Made by a program: the position numbers and the translations under genes
Shown: positions 56,186 through 64,000 of the stretch, in pieces
How positions within the stretch are numbered: position 1 is the stretch's first letter
Layout: each line of letters starts with the position of its first letter
Source of the DNA: Corynebacterium sp. CNJ-954
GTDB taxonomy: Bacteria; Actinomycetota; Actinomycetes; Mycobacteriales; Mycobacteriaceae
NCBI RefSeq assembly: GCF_001942345.1
Contig: NZ_MKKI01000003.1
Location: 62,001 to 126,000 of the forward strand
Length of the DNA stretch: 64,000 nt
Reading direction: 5' to 3'
Notes under the pieces: generated by a model
What the model was told of the DNA's origin: nothing
Database searches by the model: none
What the model saw: only the letters and a program-made list of their open reading frames with translations

Positions 56186-57522
56186 CCATGCCTGTACCGA
56201 AGGGCTTCTACGTCACATCGAAGTTCGGACAGCGCACCGGCCAGTACGCCGGAATGCACTGGGGCACCGACTTCGGCAACGGTGGAGGCTCCGGCGGTAA
56301 ATCGATCTACGCCGTTAAGGACGGCACTGTCACCCGATCCGGGCCAGCATCAGGTTTTGGTCAGTGGATCACTGTTGATCACCCCGCGTCCAACGGTGGT
56401 GGTCTTACGGTCTATGGCCACATCATCCCGGAAGTGCGCGTCGGCCAGCAGGTGAAGGAGGGTCAGCGCATCGGGTACATCAACCCGAACTCCGCGACCA
56501 ACGGCGGGGTGGCCCCACACCTGCACCTGGAATGGCACCGCTATGTGTGGTCTCAGCCTGGGGGCGACCGCCTGGACCCGATGACCAAGCTTGCCGGGGC
56601 GCGATGGGTGGGTGACGCCCCGGCCCCCTCGGCAGGAGGTACCAGCACGGCAACGATTTTCGGCGTGGATGTGTCGTACTTCCAGGACGGCATGAGCTTG
56701 AAGAAGGCGGCTGCCGAGGGGGTCCAGTTCGCTATCATCCGTACGACTGACGGCACGTTCAAGGACCGCTGCTACCGGTCGCACCTTGACGATGCGGAAA
56801 GTGCTGGTCTGGTCACCGCCGCGTACCACTATCTGCGAAACCCGTCCGAGGGGACGACGATCGCGCAGCAGGTTGCTGCGTCGCTGGAAGTCATGGGCGA
56901 TAAGAAGCGCCCGATCTGGCTGGACTGTGAGAACGATCGTGGTCTGACCGTGGAGCACATCAAGGAGTTCAAGCGTCGTTTCAATGATGCTGGTGTCCAC
57001 GTCCCCGGTATCTACACCTATGTGCCGTGGTGGGAGGGCAAGGTCATCGGCGGTGAGCCGGACATCGACAAGCACGGGCTTGGGCACGTGTGGGTCGCTG
57101 CCTACGGCACAAACCCGACGGGGCTGCCGAAGAGCATTTATCCCGGTGACAACCATCGGCAGTGGTCCTACCCGCTCGGCAACAAGAAGCCGAGCATGTG
57201 GCAGTTCGGTTCCAATGCGCAGGTCGCCGGGTTCAAGGTCGATATCAATGCCTTCAAGGGAACCAAGGAGCAGGTCCGCGACCTGTTCTACGGCACAAAT
57301 ACAGCAACTACAAAGGGGGACGACATGAGCGCACAAGCAGAGAAGAGGATCGAACTGATCCTGGATCAACTCGCCGGACCTGAGAAGGACAAGGCTGGCA
57401 ACTACAAGTTCACGGGCTGGCCGCAGCTCGGTAACCGAACCATCGTGGATAACGCGGTGGAGCAGAACAAGCGCATCACGGATCTTGAGAAGACCGTGGC
57501 CGCACTGAAGGGGGACAAGTGA
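56179..57522 (+). CDS. Endolysin, M23 peptidase plus GH25 muramidase
   Basis: 447 residues, AAAGGAGG upstream. Domain one (about 5-150) is M23 metallopeptidase: SKFGQRTGQYAGMHWGTDFG, HxxG-type loops and APHLHLEWHRY supply zinc ligands. Domain two (about 155-370) is a GH25 muramidase (VDVSYFQDGMSLKKAAAEGVQFAIIRTTDG, then DCEND acid block). A charged coiled tail ends the protein. Cuts both peptide and glycan bonds of the wall. No signal peptide, so a holin must let it out. Confidence 0.92.
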   Translation: MVTMPVPKGFYVTSKFGQRTGQYAGMHWGTDFGNGGGSGGKSIYAVKDGTVTRSGPASGFGQWITVDHPASNGGGLTVYGHIIPEVRVGQQVKEGQRIGYINPNSATNGGVAPHLHLEWHRYVWSQPGGDRLDPMTKLAGARWVGDAPAPSAGGTSTATIFGVDVSYFQDGMSLKKAAAEGVQFAIIRTTDGTFKDRCYRSHLDDAESAGLVTAAYHYLRNPSEGTTIAQQVAASLEVMGDKKRPIWLDCENDRGLTVEHIKEFKRRFNDAGVHVPGIYTYVPWWEGKVIGGEPDIDKHGLGHVWVAAYGTNPTGLPKSIYPGDNHRQWSYPLGNKKPSMWQFGSNAQVAGFKVDINAFKGTKEQVRDLFYGTNTATTKGDDMSAQAEKRIELILDQLAGPEKDKAGNYKFTGWPQLGNRTIVDNAVEQNKRITDLEKTVAALKGDK

Positions 57523-57872
57523 TGAAGGATAAGAACTTTACGCAGGGCTGGTGGATTCGTCGGGCAGTGTACGCCGTCGTGACGGTGCTGCTCCTTGTCG
57601 CTGCGGGCTTCGGACTTATTAACGAGGGGCAGATTGATGCTGTTGCCGCGTCGCCGCTTCTGGGCGCTTTGGTGACGTTCCTCGCGGCTGCGAAGACGAA
57701 CCCGGGGTCGGACAGTACGGCGACCGCCGCGGATGTTGCTGCGGCAGCACAGGCGTCTCAGCCAAGCGCTGATGATATTGCGCAGCGGGTCGTTGACGGG
57801 ATCAACACTTACGGCAAGCACGCGCAGGAGGCTATTACTTCGGTGGCGGACTACTACAACAGGAACCGGTAG
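57522..57872 (+). CDS. Holin-like membrane protein
   Basis: 116 residues from ATG 57522. One strong membrane span (about 14-34) with a second weaker one (45-62), then a hydrophilic Ala/Asp tail. Position right after endolysin and GWWIRRAVYAVVTVLLL identify a small phage holin of class II type. Pore opening times lysis. Confidence 0.78.
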   Translation: MKDKNFTQGWWIRRAVYAVVTVLLLVAAGFGLINEGQIDAVAASPLLGALVTFLAAAKTNPGSDSTATAADVAAAAQASQPSADDIAQRVVDGINTYGKHAQEAITSVADYYNRNR

Positions 57873-58354
57873 TGTTCGCCCGGCTACCCCGCATCAAGCG
57901 CGGGGACTGGGCACCCGGACTACAACCAGACCTCTCCCTCGTAGCCATGTGGGCACTCATCCTCGAAATCGTCGTCCGGGGCGTCGACTACGCGGGAGGC
58001 GACCGTCCGGACGTGACAACGAACCTCACTGTCGTTGAGCAAGCGTTCCCCCTTCAGGTGTGGGGCCTGCTGTGCCTCATCGCCGGGTTCACGTTCGCGT
58101 TCGGTGTCGCAACACAGAAGTTCGGCGCGGTCATCGCCGGATCACTCCTCGCCACCGGCGTGTACGGGGCGCTAGCGTTCGGCCTGTTCCTCCGCATGGT
58201 GGAGAGGGGGTGGCCCTGGGACGGGTTCCGGACACCACTGATGTTCACGGTCGTTGCGCTCCTGTTCGCTCTCTACAGCTTCAGCGGATACTTGAAGCTC
58301 ACCGCCCATAGAGCGTCACGACATATGAGCGTGGACGATGAGGGGGTGGTGTAG
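57872..58354 (+). CDS. Four-span membrane protein of lysis module
   Basis: 160 residues from GTG 57872. Four hydrophobic spans (about 23-40, 61-83, 87-108, 121-141) and charged ends. Typical of the second membrane protein seen in actinophage lysis cassettes, where it may act with the holin. Function by position only. Confidence 0.7.
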   Translation: MFARLPRIKRGDWAPGLQPDLSLVAMWALILEIVVRGVDYAGGDRPDVTTNLTVVEQAFPLQVWGLLCLIAGFTFAFGVATQKFGAVIAGSLLATGVYGALAFGLFLRMVERGWPWDGFRTPLMFTVVALLFALYSFSGYLKLTAHRASRHMSVDDEGVV

Positions 58355-58810
58355 ATGCAGTGGTTGGACGAGTTGCCGTCTGGCGGCGCGTGGTCGCTGG
58401 TGGCCGTGTTCCTGATGATTGTTCTTGGCGGTCCGCAGATCTTGTCGAAGGAGGGCGCTAGCCGGTTCTGGCTTCTGGGACGGTTTCGTGAGTGGTTGAG
58501 GAACCGGAAGCTGCGGGAGATTCAGGACACGTCAAGGTTGGCGGATGCGACGGTGCAGGGGCATCGGGAGGATCGGGACCGGTGGATGGCTGATCTTCAG
58601 GCGTTGAGGGCTGAGATGCAGGAGGATCGTAAGCGGTTCCGGGCGGAGATGGATGCGATGGAGCAGAAGGTGGATGCGTACTGGTCGTACATTGTGTTCG
58701 TCGCAGATTATTCTCGGCAGTTGGCTATCTTGGCGGCGAAGCATGGGTGGGATCCTCCGCCGCCTCGGTTGTTGTCGTTTAGTGAGTGGTCGCGGCAGTA
58801 TGAGGATTAG
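58355..58810 (+). CDS. Membrane-anchored coiled-coil protein of lysis module
   Basis: 151 residues. One N-terminal membrane span (about 14-28), a basic region, and a long coiled coil (about 50-115, QALRAEMQEDRKRFRAEMDAMEQ). Third membrane-type protein after the endolysin; may be a holin regulator or spanin-like linker in a mycolic-acid envelope. No family name known to me. Confidence 0.68.
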   Translation: MQWLDELPSGGAWSLVAVFLMIVLGGPQILSKEGASRFWLLGRFREWLRNRKLREIQDTSRLADATVQGHREDRDRWMADLQALRAEMQEDRKRFRAEMDAMEQKVDAYWSYIVFVADYSRQLAILAAKHGWDPPPPRLLSFSEWSRQYED

Positions 58811-58925
58811 GTACCCCTGGGGGTAGATGCTCTTCCTGTTTTGATTCCTGGCGGATAATGTTCATCTTGCACGCGGTGGAGTGATGACCCCTCGTGTATG
58901 ACCTCGATCATGGTCACCTTCGGTT
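58811..58925 (+). other. Gap after the lysis operon
   Basis: No gene or strong hairpin seen; a short AT patch (TGTTTTGATTC near 58837) may be part of a promoter. Ends at the terminator 58926-58964. Confidence 0.3.
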
Positions 58926-58964
58926 CGCGCACCTCGGTTCACTCCGGGGTGCGCGTTCTTTTTT
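58926..58964 (+). terminator. Terminator of the late operon
   Basis: CGCGCACC (58926-58933) and GGTGCGCG (58948-58955), extended inward by CGG/CCG, followed by TTCTTTTTT. Strong intrinsic terminator closing the structural and lysis genes. Confidence 0.85.
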
Positions 58965-59106
58965 GCACGTCAGACGTGTTTCGCTACACCCGCGGGGGTA
59001 TTTTTTGTTTTGCGTGTAACGATTCCGGTGCGAGCTTCGGTAATGTCCATGACGCGTCGAGAAGCATCCCGGCGCAAAACTGTTCATCATCCTTAAGGAG
59101 AACATC

Positions 59107-59205
59107 ATGCTGGACACCATCTCTCAGATCATCGACACCGTTGCTGGCGCTCTCGTTTCCGTCTTCAACGCAATCGTTGGCTCCATCACCGGCGGCGAGG
59201 CTTAG
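59107..59205 (+). CDS. 32-residue amphipathic peptide gene next to attR
   Basis: Good ribosome site (AAGGAG, 7 bases) before ATG 59107. The whole peptide is one hydrophobic-amphipathic helix (MLDTISQIIDTVAGALVSVF, then NAIVGSITGGEA) with no signal peptide. The gene is fenced by strong terminators on both sides (58926, 59235), so it is a single-gene transcript at the phage edge where lysogenic conversion genes usually sit. It resembles in size and pattern the small PorA/PorH pore proteins of corynebacteria and phenol-soluble-modulin-like toxins; both are comparisons by eye, not matches. Confidence 0.68.
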   Translation: MLDTISQIIDTVAGALVSVFNAIVGSITGGEA

Positions 59206-59234
59206 TCCTCCCCCGAGTCGCTTCTGCGACTCCT

Positions 59235-59271
59235 GACCCCCTCGGGCTTCGGCCTGGAGGGGGTCTTTTTT
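59235..59271 (+). terminator. Strong terminator after the small peptide gene
   Basis: Nine-pair stem GACCCCCTC with its complement ending GGGGGTC, inner GGGC/GGCC loop, then six T. Last phage transcription signal before attR. Confidence 0.88.
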
Positions 59272-59451
59272 GCGTTGCAGGGGTGGCCAAATTTTACGCA
59301 TATTTCACGCACGTAGCTGTTTTTTCGAGTCTCAACGGGTCCAAATTTGACCGCAATGCATGTTGTGTGCATAGTTGGTAAAACCGCAGGAAAAAGCGCA
59401 TATTACCTGGTAGACATGACAGCCCCCGGAAGGGGGTGGATTGTCGATCGA

Positions 59452-59513
59452 CCCAGGTTTAGGTCCTGGTGTCCTTGACGGATGTAGGGGTTCGAGTCCC
59501 CTCGGACGCACCA
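59452..59513 (+). repeat. attR: attR: 3' part of tRNA-Leu(UAG)
   Basis: Contains the anticodon arm (CCAGG-TTTAGGT-CCTGG, anticodon TAG), a long class II variable arm, a perfect T arm (AGGGG-TTCGAGT-CCCCT), acceptor strand CGGACGC, discriminator A and CCA. The matching 5' acceptor GCGTCCG and D arm are absent upstream, where phage sequence begins, so this is a 3' tRNA copy left by integration. The intact tRNA-Leu gene should be at attL beyond the left edge, next to int. Confidence 0.85.
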
Positions 59514-59665
59514 CAGGGGGAACGTCGCACGCCACGCCCCGGGGGCCGGCTCCGTCACCAGCTCTGTGAAGGGACGCACACTGCCTCCGACCGGACACGT
59601 ATGCCGCAACCCCTGTGAACAACCCAGATCGACCTGTCACCGACACCCTTTCGAAAGGAGTGACC

Positions 59666-59806
59666 ATGCCCCGCAACTTCCGCCAGCTGATCCACACCCT
59701 CACCGGACCGGCACATGAACCTGCTGAACCGAATCACCCGACTGTCGTCGTCGAATATGATGCACTGTTCCAACTGCCGCAGGGCGTGGAACGCACCCCG
59801 CTCTGA
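59666..59806 (+). CDS. Small host hypothetical protein
   Basis: 46 residues, GAAAGGAG before the ATG. First chromosomal gene after attR. Basic start, then a Pro/His/Glu section and a strand pair (TVVVEYDALFQLP). No family recognised; real by ribosome site and composition. Confidence 0.5.
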   Translation: MPRNFRQLIHTLTGPAHEPAEPNHPTVVVEYDALFQLPQGVERTPL

Positions 59807-59824
59807 CCGGCCACCGGCAGTGGA

Positions 59825-60370
59825 TCAGAGCGTGCCGATCCACTCCGCGCGGTCGGTCTCTGCCTCGAAGTTCTCCTGGAAGCTGAGCCGGTACTCGCCC
59901 GGGTCGGCAGGACCGTCGAAGCAGATGGTCCCGTCCTCGCTCTGCCCCGGGCCGACCTCGTCGAGCACGTGGTCAGTCTCCTCCGAGACGGTCTGGGTTC
60001 GGGGCAACTGTTCCGGATCGTAGAGTTTCCATGCTGCCAGGCCGCGGACCTGCAGCGGCTCCGTCTCGCTGGTCACCGTGAAGTTCACGTCCGCGCAGAC
60101 CTGGGTGGTCGACTCGCGGTCGAAGGCGCGGAGATTGTCGACGGTGATGTCCGCCTTGTCGATGCTGATCGTCTCGCCGACCGCGGGGAGATCCGAGTCT
60201 GCAACCGGATCGTCCTCCACGGCAGTCTCTCCGCTGCTGGCTGCGGGAGTTCCACCGGCGGTGTCGGTGGTACCGCTGTCGTCGTCCCCGTCGTCGTCAC
60301 TGCCGCCGCAGGCGGCGAGGACGAGGGGGCTGGCGAGGGCGAGTGCTGCGATGGCACGTCGTACGGTCAT
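59825..60370 (-). CDS. Host lipoprotein
   Basis: 181 residues, ATG 60370 with GGAG upstream. Signal peptide with lipobox LVLAAC, an Asp/Gly/Ser/Thr-rich spacer (residues 22-60), then a beta domain (ISIDKADITVDNLRAFDRES ... CADVNFTVTSETEPLQV) resembling DUF4352-type extracellular domains, with two Cys that could pair. A secreted lipid-anchored protein, role unknown. Divergent from the ceramidase gene; the spacer between (60371-60573) holds their promoters. Confidence 0.82.
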   Translation of the reverse strand: MTVRRAIAALALASPLVLAACGGSDDDGDDDSGTTDTAGGTPAASSGETAVEDDPVADSDLPAVGETISIDKADITVDNLRAFDRESTTQVCADVNFTVTSETEPLQVRGLAAWKLYDPEQLPRTQTVSEETDHVLDEVGPGQSEDGTICFDGPADPGEYRLSFQENFEAETDRAEWIGTL

Positions 60371-60573
60371 GGTTCTCTCCTGGTCGTCGAGCGGGTTTGT
60401 CCTGGTGACGAATCTATAGGAGGTAGTACAGGTGCTGCATGCAAAGCGCCTGGAACTGCATGTTTACGGGTAATGGCGTTCACCCCGGAATTTTCGGCGT
60501 CGTTCCGCATCCATTTCCCGGACAAGACTGTTTCCCCCGGGGTAGCGTCAGTGCAGACTCAGAGGGGAGCATC

Positions 60574-62658
60574 ATGGCCGAATTCTCACGCAGGGCGTTC
60601 TTCGCCGGGCTCGCAGCGCTCGGCGGTACGGTGCTGTGGTCGTCCGTCCAGTCGACGGGTGCTCCCCGTGCGCTCGCCGGGACAGCCCGGCCAGGGCCGT
60701 CGGACGCAGCTGCAGCCTCGGGGCCGACTGTGATGTCGGTGGGCAGGGGTATCGCCGATGCCACCGGGGAACCGCTGGGGGCGGGGATGGACGGTTACGC
60801 GGTGCAGGAACAGACCTCGGTCGGTATCCGGCAACGGCTGTACTCCCGTGCCTTCGTCTTCGACGACGGCACCCGCCGCTTCTGCCACGTCACCGTCGAT
60901 ACACCGCTGATGTTCCAGTCGGTGTTCCTGGAGGTTCTCCGCCGTCTGCGGGAGACCTACGGTGACACCTACCGCAGCGACAACGTGGTGGTCAGCGCCA
61001 CCCACACCCATGTCGGCCCAGGTGGAAGGTCCGGCCATGCGATGGTTGACCTGGTGTCCCTGGGATTCCGTCCGGTGACGTTCGAGGCCCAGGTGGCAGG
61101 GATCGTACGGTCGGTTCGGCGCGCCCACGACGACATCGCCCCGGCCGAGCTCACTCTCGTCAGCGGCGAGATCGACGGTGTCGGCCAGAACCGTTCGCGG
61201 CAGGCGTTCGACCGTAACCCGGCGGCAGACAGGGCCGAGAACCCGGACGGGGTGGACCGCACGTCCGTCACCCTGCACGTCGCGCGCGACGGCCGTCCGG
61301 TCGGGTTGATCAACTGGTACTCGGTGCACGCCACCAGCTTCAGCCACAAGATCCGCCACATCTCGGGTGACAACAAGGGTTTCGCCGCCTACTCCTACGA
61401 ATCTGCTGCAGGGGTCGACCACCGTGACCTCGGCGCAGCACCCTTCGTCGCAGCCTTCGCCCAGGGGACGCCCGGTGACGTGACGCCCAACCACGGCCTG
61501 GTGCCGGAGTCTGGTCCCGGTGGGCCCGGTGTCGACGGCCAGAAGAAGTCGGTGGAGATCCTCGGCCACCGTCAGGCGGACGGAGCCCGGGCGTCCGCCA
61601 CCGGTGCCGACCTCCTCGCCGCATGGTCGGGTCTGGAGGGACGCACCTGCTGGACCGACATGGACGCCGTCGAGGTGGACGGCCGGTGGACGCCGGACGG
61701 TTCGCCGGGGAGGACCGGACCGGCCGTCCTCGGCACCGCCTTCGCCGCCTCGAGCCAGGAGGACGGTGGCGGGCTCGATGTCGACCTCGGCATCAACGAA
61801 GGCGAACGTGGTGGATCACCGTGGGTGCGTCAGCTCAACGACCTCGCGCCGGTTCCTGAGGATGTCCGCCGGATCCATGCACCGAAGGACATGCTCCTGC
61901 CGATGGGCTACATCGACGGCATGATCCAGCAGCGACATCTCTTCGGGGTGTGGCGTATCGGTGGACTGATCCTGGTGTACCTCGGATTCGAACCCACGGT
62001 GACCTCGGGGCTCAGGATCCGTCGCACCGTGGCCGAGGCGATGGACGTCCCGGCGGACAATGTCGTCGTTCAGGGGTACTCCTGCGGATACGGCCACTAC
62101 ATCACCACACCGGAGGAGTACGCGCAGCAGGACTACGAGGGCGGTGCGACGGCATTCGGGCGTCTCGAGCTGCCCGCGGTGCAGCAGGTCACGGACCGGC
62201 TCGCACGGGCGCTTGCTTCCGGGGAGAACGTCGACCACGGCGCGCCGGCCGGCGACCTCACCGGGGTGATTCCCGGGAGCCCGGCCGCAGTGTCGGTCCT
62301 GGACACTGCTCCGGTGGGACGACGGTTCGGTGACGTGCTGTCCGGCGGGGGAGAGGTGGGTGCCGGGGAGACGGTTGCCGTGCGGTTCGTCGGAGCGAAC
62401 CCGAACAACGACCTGCGTCTGGAGGACAGCTATCTGCTGGTGGAGCGTGTCGACGACGGTGCCGTGATCGCCCATGACTCGTCCTGGACGACACTGCTGA
62501 CCTTCGACCGCGCCTTCACCGAGACGACGGCCACCGTGGAATGGGACACCACCGGGGCAGACTCCGGTGACTACCGGATCGTCCTGCACGGGGACTGGAA
62601 GGACATCCACGGCACCGTGCGGCCGTTCGAGGGGGACTGTCACGTCACCGTCAGATAA
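60574..62658 (+). CDS. Neutral ceramidase, Tat-exported
   Basis: 694 residues from ATG 60574. Twin-arginine signal (SRRAFFAGLAALGG) predicts folded export. Catalytic domain signatures include the zinc site ATHTHVGPGG, SVHATS, and the loop QGTPGDVTPNHG, where family members usually have GDVSPN with a catalytic Ser; here it is Thr. An Ig-like C-terminal domain follows (about 560-694). Hydrolyses the amide bond of ceramide, releasing sphingosine and fatty acid. Host gene, first large gene past attR. Confidence 0.9.
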   Translation: MAEFSRRAFFAGLAALGGTVLWSSVQSTGAPRALAGTARPGPSDAAAASGPTVMSVGRGIADATGEPLGAGMDGYAVQEQTSVGIRQRLYSRAFVFDDGTRRFCHVTVDTPLMFQSVFLEVLRRLRETYGDTYRSDNVVVSATHTHVGPGGRSGHAMVDLVSLGFRPVTFEAQVAGIVRSVRRAHDDIAPAELTLVSGEIDGVGQNRSRQAFDRNPAADRAENPDGVDRTSVTLHVARDGRPVGLINWYSVHATSFSHKIRHISGDNKGFAAYSYESAAGVDHRDLGAAPFVAAFAQGTPGDVTPNHGLVPESGPGGPGVDGQKKSVEILGHRQADGARASATGADLLAAWSGLEGRTCWTDMDAVEVDGRWTPDGSPGRTGPAVLGTAFAASSQEDGGGLDVDLGINEGERGGSPWVRQLNDLAPVPEDVRRIHAPKDMLLPMGYIDGMIQQRHLFGVWRIGGLILVYLGFEPTVTSGLRIRRTVAEAMDVPADNVVVQGYSCGYGHYITTPEEYAQQDYEGGATAFGRLELPAVQQVTDRLARALASGENVDHGAPAGDLTGVIPGSPAAVSVLDTAPVGRRFGDVLSGGGEVGAGETVAVRFVGANPNNDLRLEDSYLLVERVDDGAVIAHDSSWTTLLTFDRAFTETTATVEWDTTGADSGDYRIVLHGDWKDIHGTVRPFEGDCHVTVR

Positions 62659-62786
62659 ATTCTGCGGAATCTGGCCGGGGTGTCGATATCCGGGGATGCT
62701 GTACGTCATCATGATGTCGAGGCCGCAAGGTCCGGCAGCACAGGTACCCGGAACCGCCGGGTGCCGACTACCGTGACGGAGGAATC

Positions 62787-63143
62787 ATGAAGTACGCATT
62801 ACTGTTGATGGGACACACCAATGACCCGGACTGCGGGGACGACGGCGGCGCGAACCCGGAGGAGTTCTTCGAGTTCGACAAGGAGATCGAGGCGGCAGGA
62901 GTGGTCCTCTACTCGTTCGCCCTGGAGAACCCCGAGAATTCGGTCATCGTCAGCAGCGACGACTCGGCGGGTGGTGACGACCGTGTCGTCTCCTCCGGGC
63001 CGTACGCGGAAGTCAGCGAGTTCGTCGGTGGTGGCTACGTCATCGACGTGCCGGACCTCGATACGGCGGTCGCGTGGGCGAAGAAGAGTCCGGCGTCCGG
63101 CCCGCGCGGCCACGTCGAGATCCGGCCCCTGGCACCCTACTGA
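62787..63143 (+). CDS. YCII/DGPF-domain protein
   Basis: 118 residues. YCII-like fold with MKYALLLMG start, EFFEFDKEIEAAGVVLYSFALEN and a DVPDLDTAVAWAKKSP end. Such DGPF proteins are commonly encoded right before ECF sigma factors of the ECF42 type, as here (17 bases to the next start), and may pass a signal to them. Biochemical role unknown. Confidence 0.83.
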   Translation: MKYALLLMGHTNDPDCGDDGGANPEEFFEFDKEIEAAGVVLYSFALENPENSVIVSSDDSAGGDDRVVSSGPYAEVSEFVGGGYVIDVPDLDTAVAWAKKSPASGPRGHVEIRPLAPY

Positions 63144-63159
63144 CAGCTGGCCCCACGCC

Positions 63160-64000
63160 ATGCCTGACCTTCCTGTGGCTCTGGACGCGGAGACCCGTGC
63201 CCGCCTGATCGCCACTCTCGCCCGACGCTTCGGTGACATCGATCTCGCCGAGGACAGTCTGCACGAAGCGGTGCTCCAGGCGATGCGCACGTGGCCCGAG
63301 TCAGGAGAACCCGACAGCCCGGTCGCGTGGCTGACGACCGTCGCAAAACGCAAGGCGCTCGACGTTGTCCGTCGTGAGGACGTCCTCGCCCGGAAGATCG
63401 CGGAACTGCACATCGAACAGGGACGCCCGGCCGGGGACGACCCCGTCGGAGATGCAGTCGGGGAGGGGAAGGCGGACCGGGACGACCGGCTCGCCATGCT
63501 CGTCGCCTGCAGTCACCCTGCGTTGACACCGTCTGACCGTGTTGCGATGACCCTGCGTTTCGCCGCCGGACGAGACACCCGCGTGGTGGCTGACCTGCTC
63601 CTGCTGCCGGTGTCTACCCTGCAGCAACGCATCGTCCGTGCGAAGAAGCGCATCCGCGCCCTCGGCATCTCCTTCGCCGTGCCCGACGGCGACGTTCTGG
63701 CAGAGAGACTGGACAGCGTGTTGAAAGTGATCTACCTGATCTACACTGACGGTTTCGCCCGCAGTACCGGGCAGGACCACGTCCAGGACGATCTCACGGC
63801 GGAAGCACTGCGCCTCGCCCGTCTGGTGCAACGTCTTGAGCCGGATTCGGCGGAAGCGACCGGCCTACTGGCACTGCTGCTTCTCACGGAGGCACGTCGT
63901 CCTGCCCGCCTCACTTTTGACGGACTCCCGGTACCGCTGGAGCATCAGGACCGGACTCGGTGGGACGGACCGCTCAAGGCGGAGGGGCTGATTCTCGCCG
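63160..64000 (+). CDS. ECF sigma factor, ECF42 type (3' end cut by window)
   Basis: 280 residues read to the edge. Sigma2 region (LARRFGDIDLAEDSLHEAVLQAMRTWPESG ... PVAWLTTVAKRKALDVVRRE) and sigma4 helix-turn-helix (LLLPVSTLQQRIVRAKKRI), then the long C-terminal extension (FARSTGQDHVQDDLTAEALRLARLV) typical of this ECF group. Works with the DGPF protein before it. No anti-sigma factor seen in the window. Confidence 0.9.
   Translation, partial: MPDLPVALDAETRARLIATLARRFGDIDLAEDSLHEAVLQAMRTWPESGEPDSPVAWLTTVAKRKALDVVRREDVLARKIAELHIEQGRPAGDDPVGDAVGEGKADRDDRLAMLVACSHPALTPSDRVAMTLRFAAGRDTRVVADLLLLPVSTLQQRIVRAKKRIRALGISFAVPDGDVLAERLDSVLKVIYLIYTDGFARSTGQDHVQDDLTAEALRLARLVQRLEPDSAEATGLLALLLLTEARRPARLTFDGLPVPLEHQDRTRWDGPLKAEGLILA

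Noticed and set aside
60586..62712. Long minus-strand frames opposite the ceramidase gene
   Set aside because: High-GC antisense shadows; the plus strand has a complete family match.
1..64000. CRISPR arrays and insertion sequences
   Set aside because: No regularly spaced direct repeats and no transposase genes seen on either strand.

Overview
The window is an almost complete siphovirus prophage in a high-GC actinobacterial chromosome. It begins inside the integrase gene and runs out into host genes at its right end. A Corynebacterium or close mycolic-acid relative is the best guess, from the base composition, the gene families (Lsr2-like protein, class Ib ribonucleotide reductase parts, ThyX, Erf, corynephage-style tail genes) and the host genes (Tat-exported neutral ceramidase, ECF sigma factor with a YCII/DGPF partner). 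Species cannot be fixed from this sequence.

Layout. 1-2895: leftward lysogeny block (integrase, lipoprotein, two-helix membrane protein, immunity-type repressor) with repeated GTTGA-N6-TCAAC operator candidates, plus a LexA-type SOS box in front of a 41-codon gene that converges on the repressor. 2932-3577: non-coding control region. 3578-30396: long rightward early operon with heavily overlapping genes: two ParB-like proteins, YqaJ-type exonuclease plus Erf annealing protein, replication initiator, SSB, DnaB helicase, dUTPase, ThyX, RusA resolvase, DNA methyltransferase, NrdH and an intein-containing NrdE, with dozens of small unknown genes. Two short leftward genes (6174-6431, 6657-6875) interrupt it. 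30392-31600: possible small RNA and a tRNA or tRNA-like cluster. 31795-34174: small genes, a leftward Lsr2-like gene, NrdI and an HNH protein. 34175-58810: packaging, head, tail, fibre and lysis genes in standard order. 59107-59205: isolated 32-residue peptide gene between two strong terminators. 59452-59513: attR, a copy of the 3' part of a tRNA-Leu(UAG) gene. 59514-64000: host chromosome.

How it works together. The lysogeny block would keep the early operon silent; the SOS box suggests DNA damage is sensed through LexA. Early proteins remake the nucleotide pool (NrdE/H/I, ThyX, dUTPase) and replicate and recombine the genome. Late proteins build an HK97-type head and a long non-contractile tail whose tape measure carries two wall-cutting domains, and lyse the cell with an M23 plus GH25 endolysin and holin-like membrane proteins.

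Caution. At least five genes (lipoprotein, exonuclease, replication initiator, metallophosphoesterase, large terminase) are broken by single-base frameshifts, several in short G or C runs. Either the prophage is decaying or the assembly has homopolymer errors; both readings should stay open.
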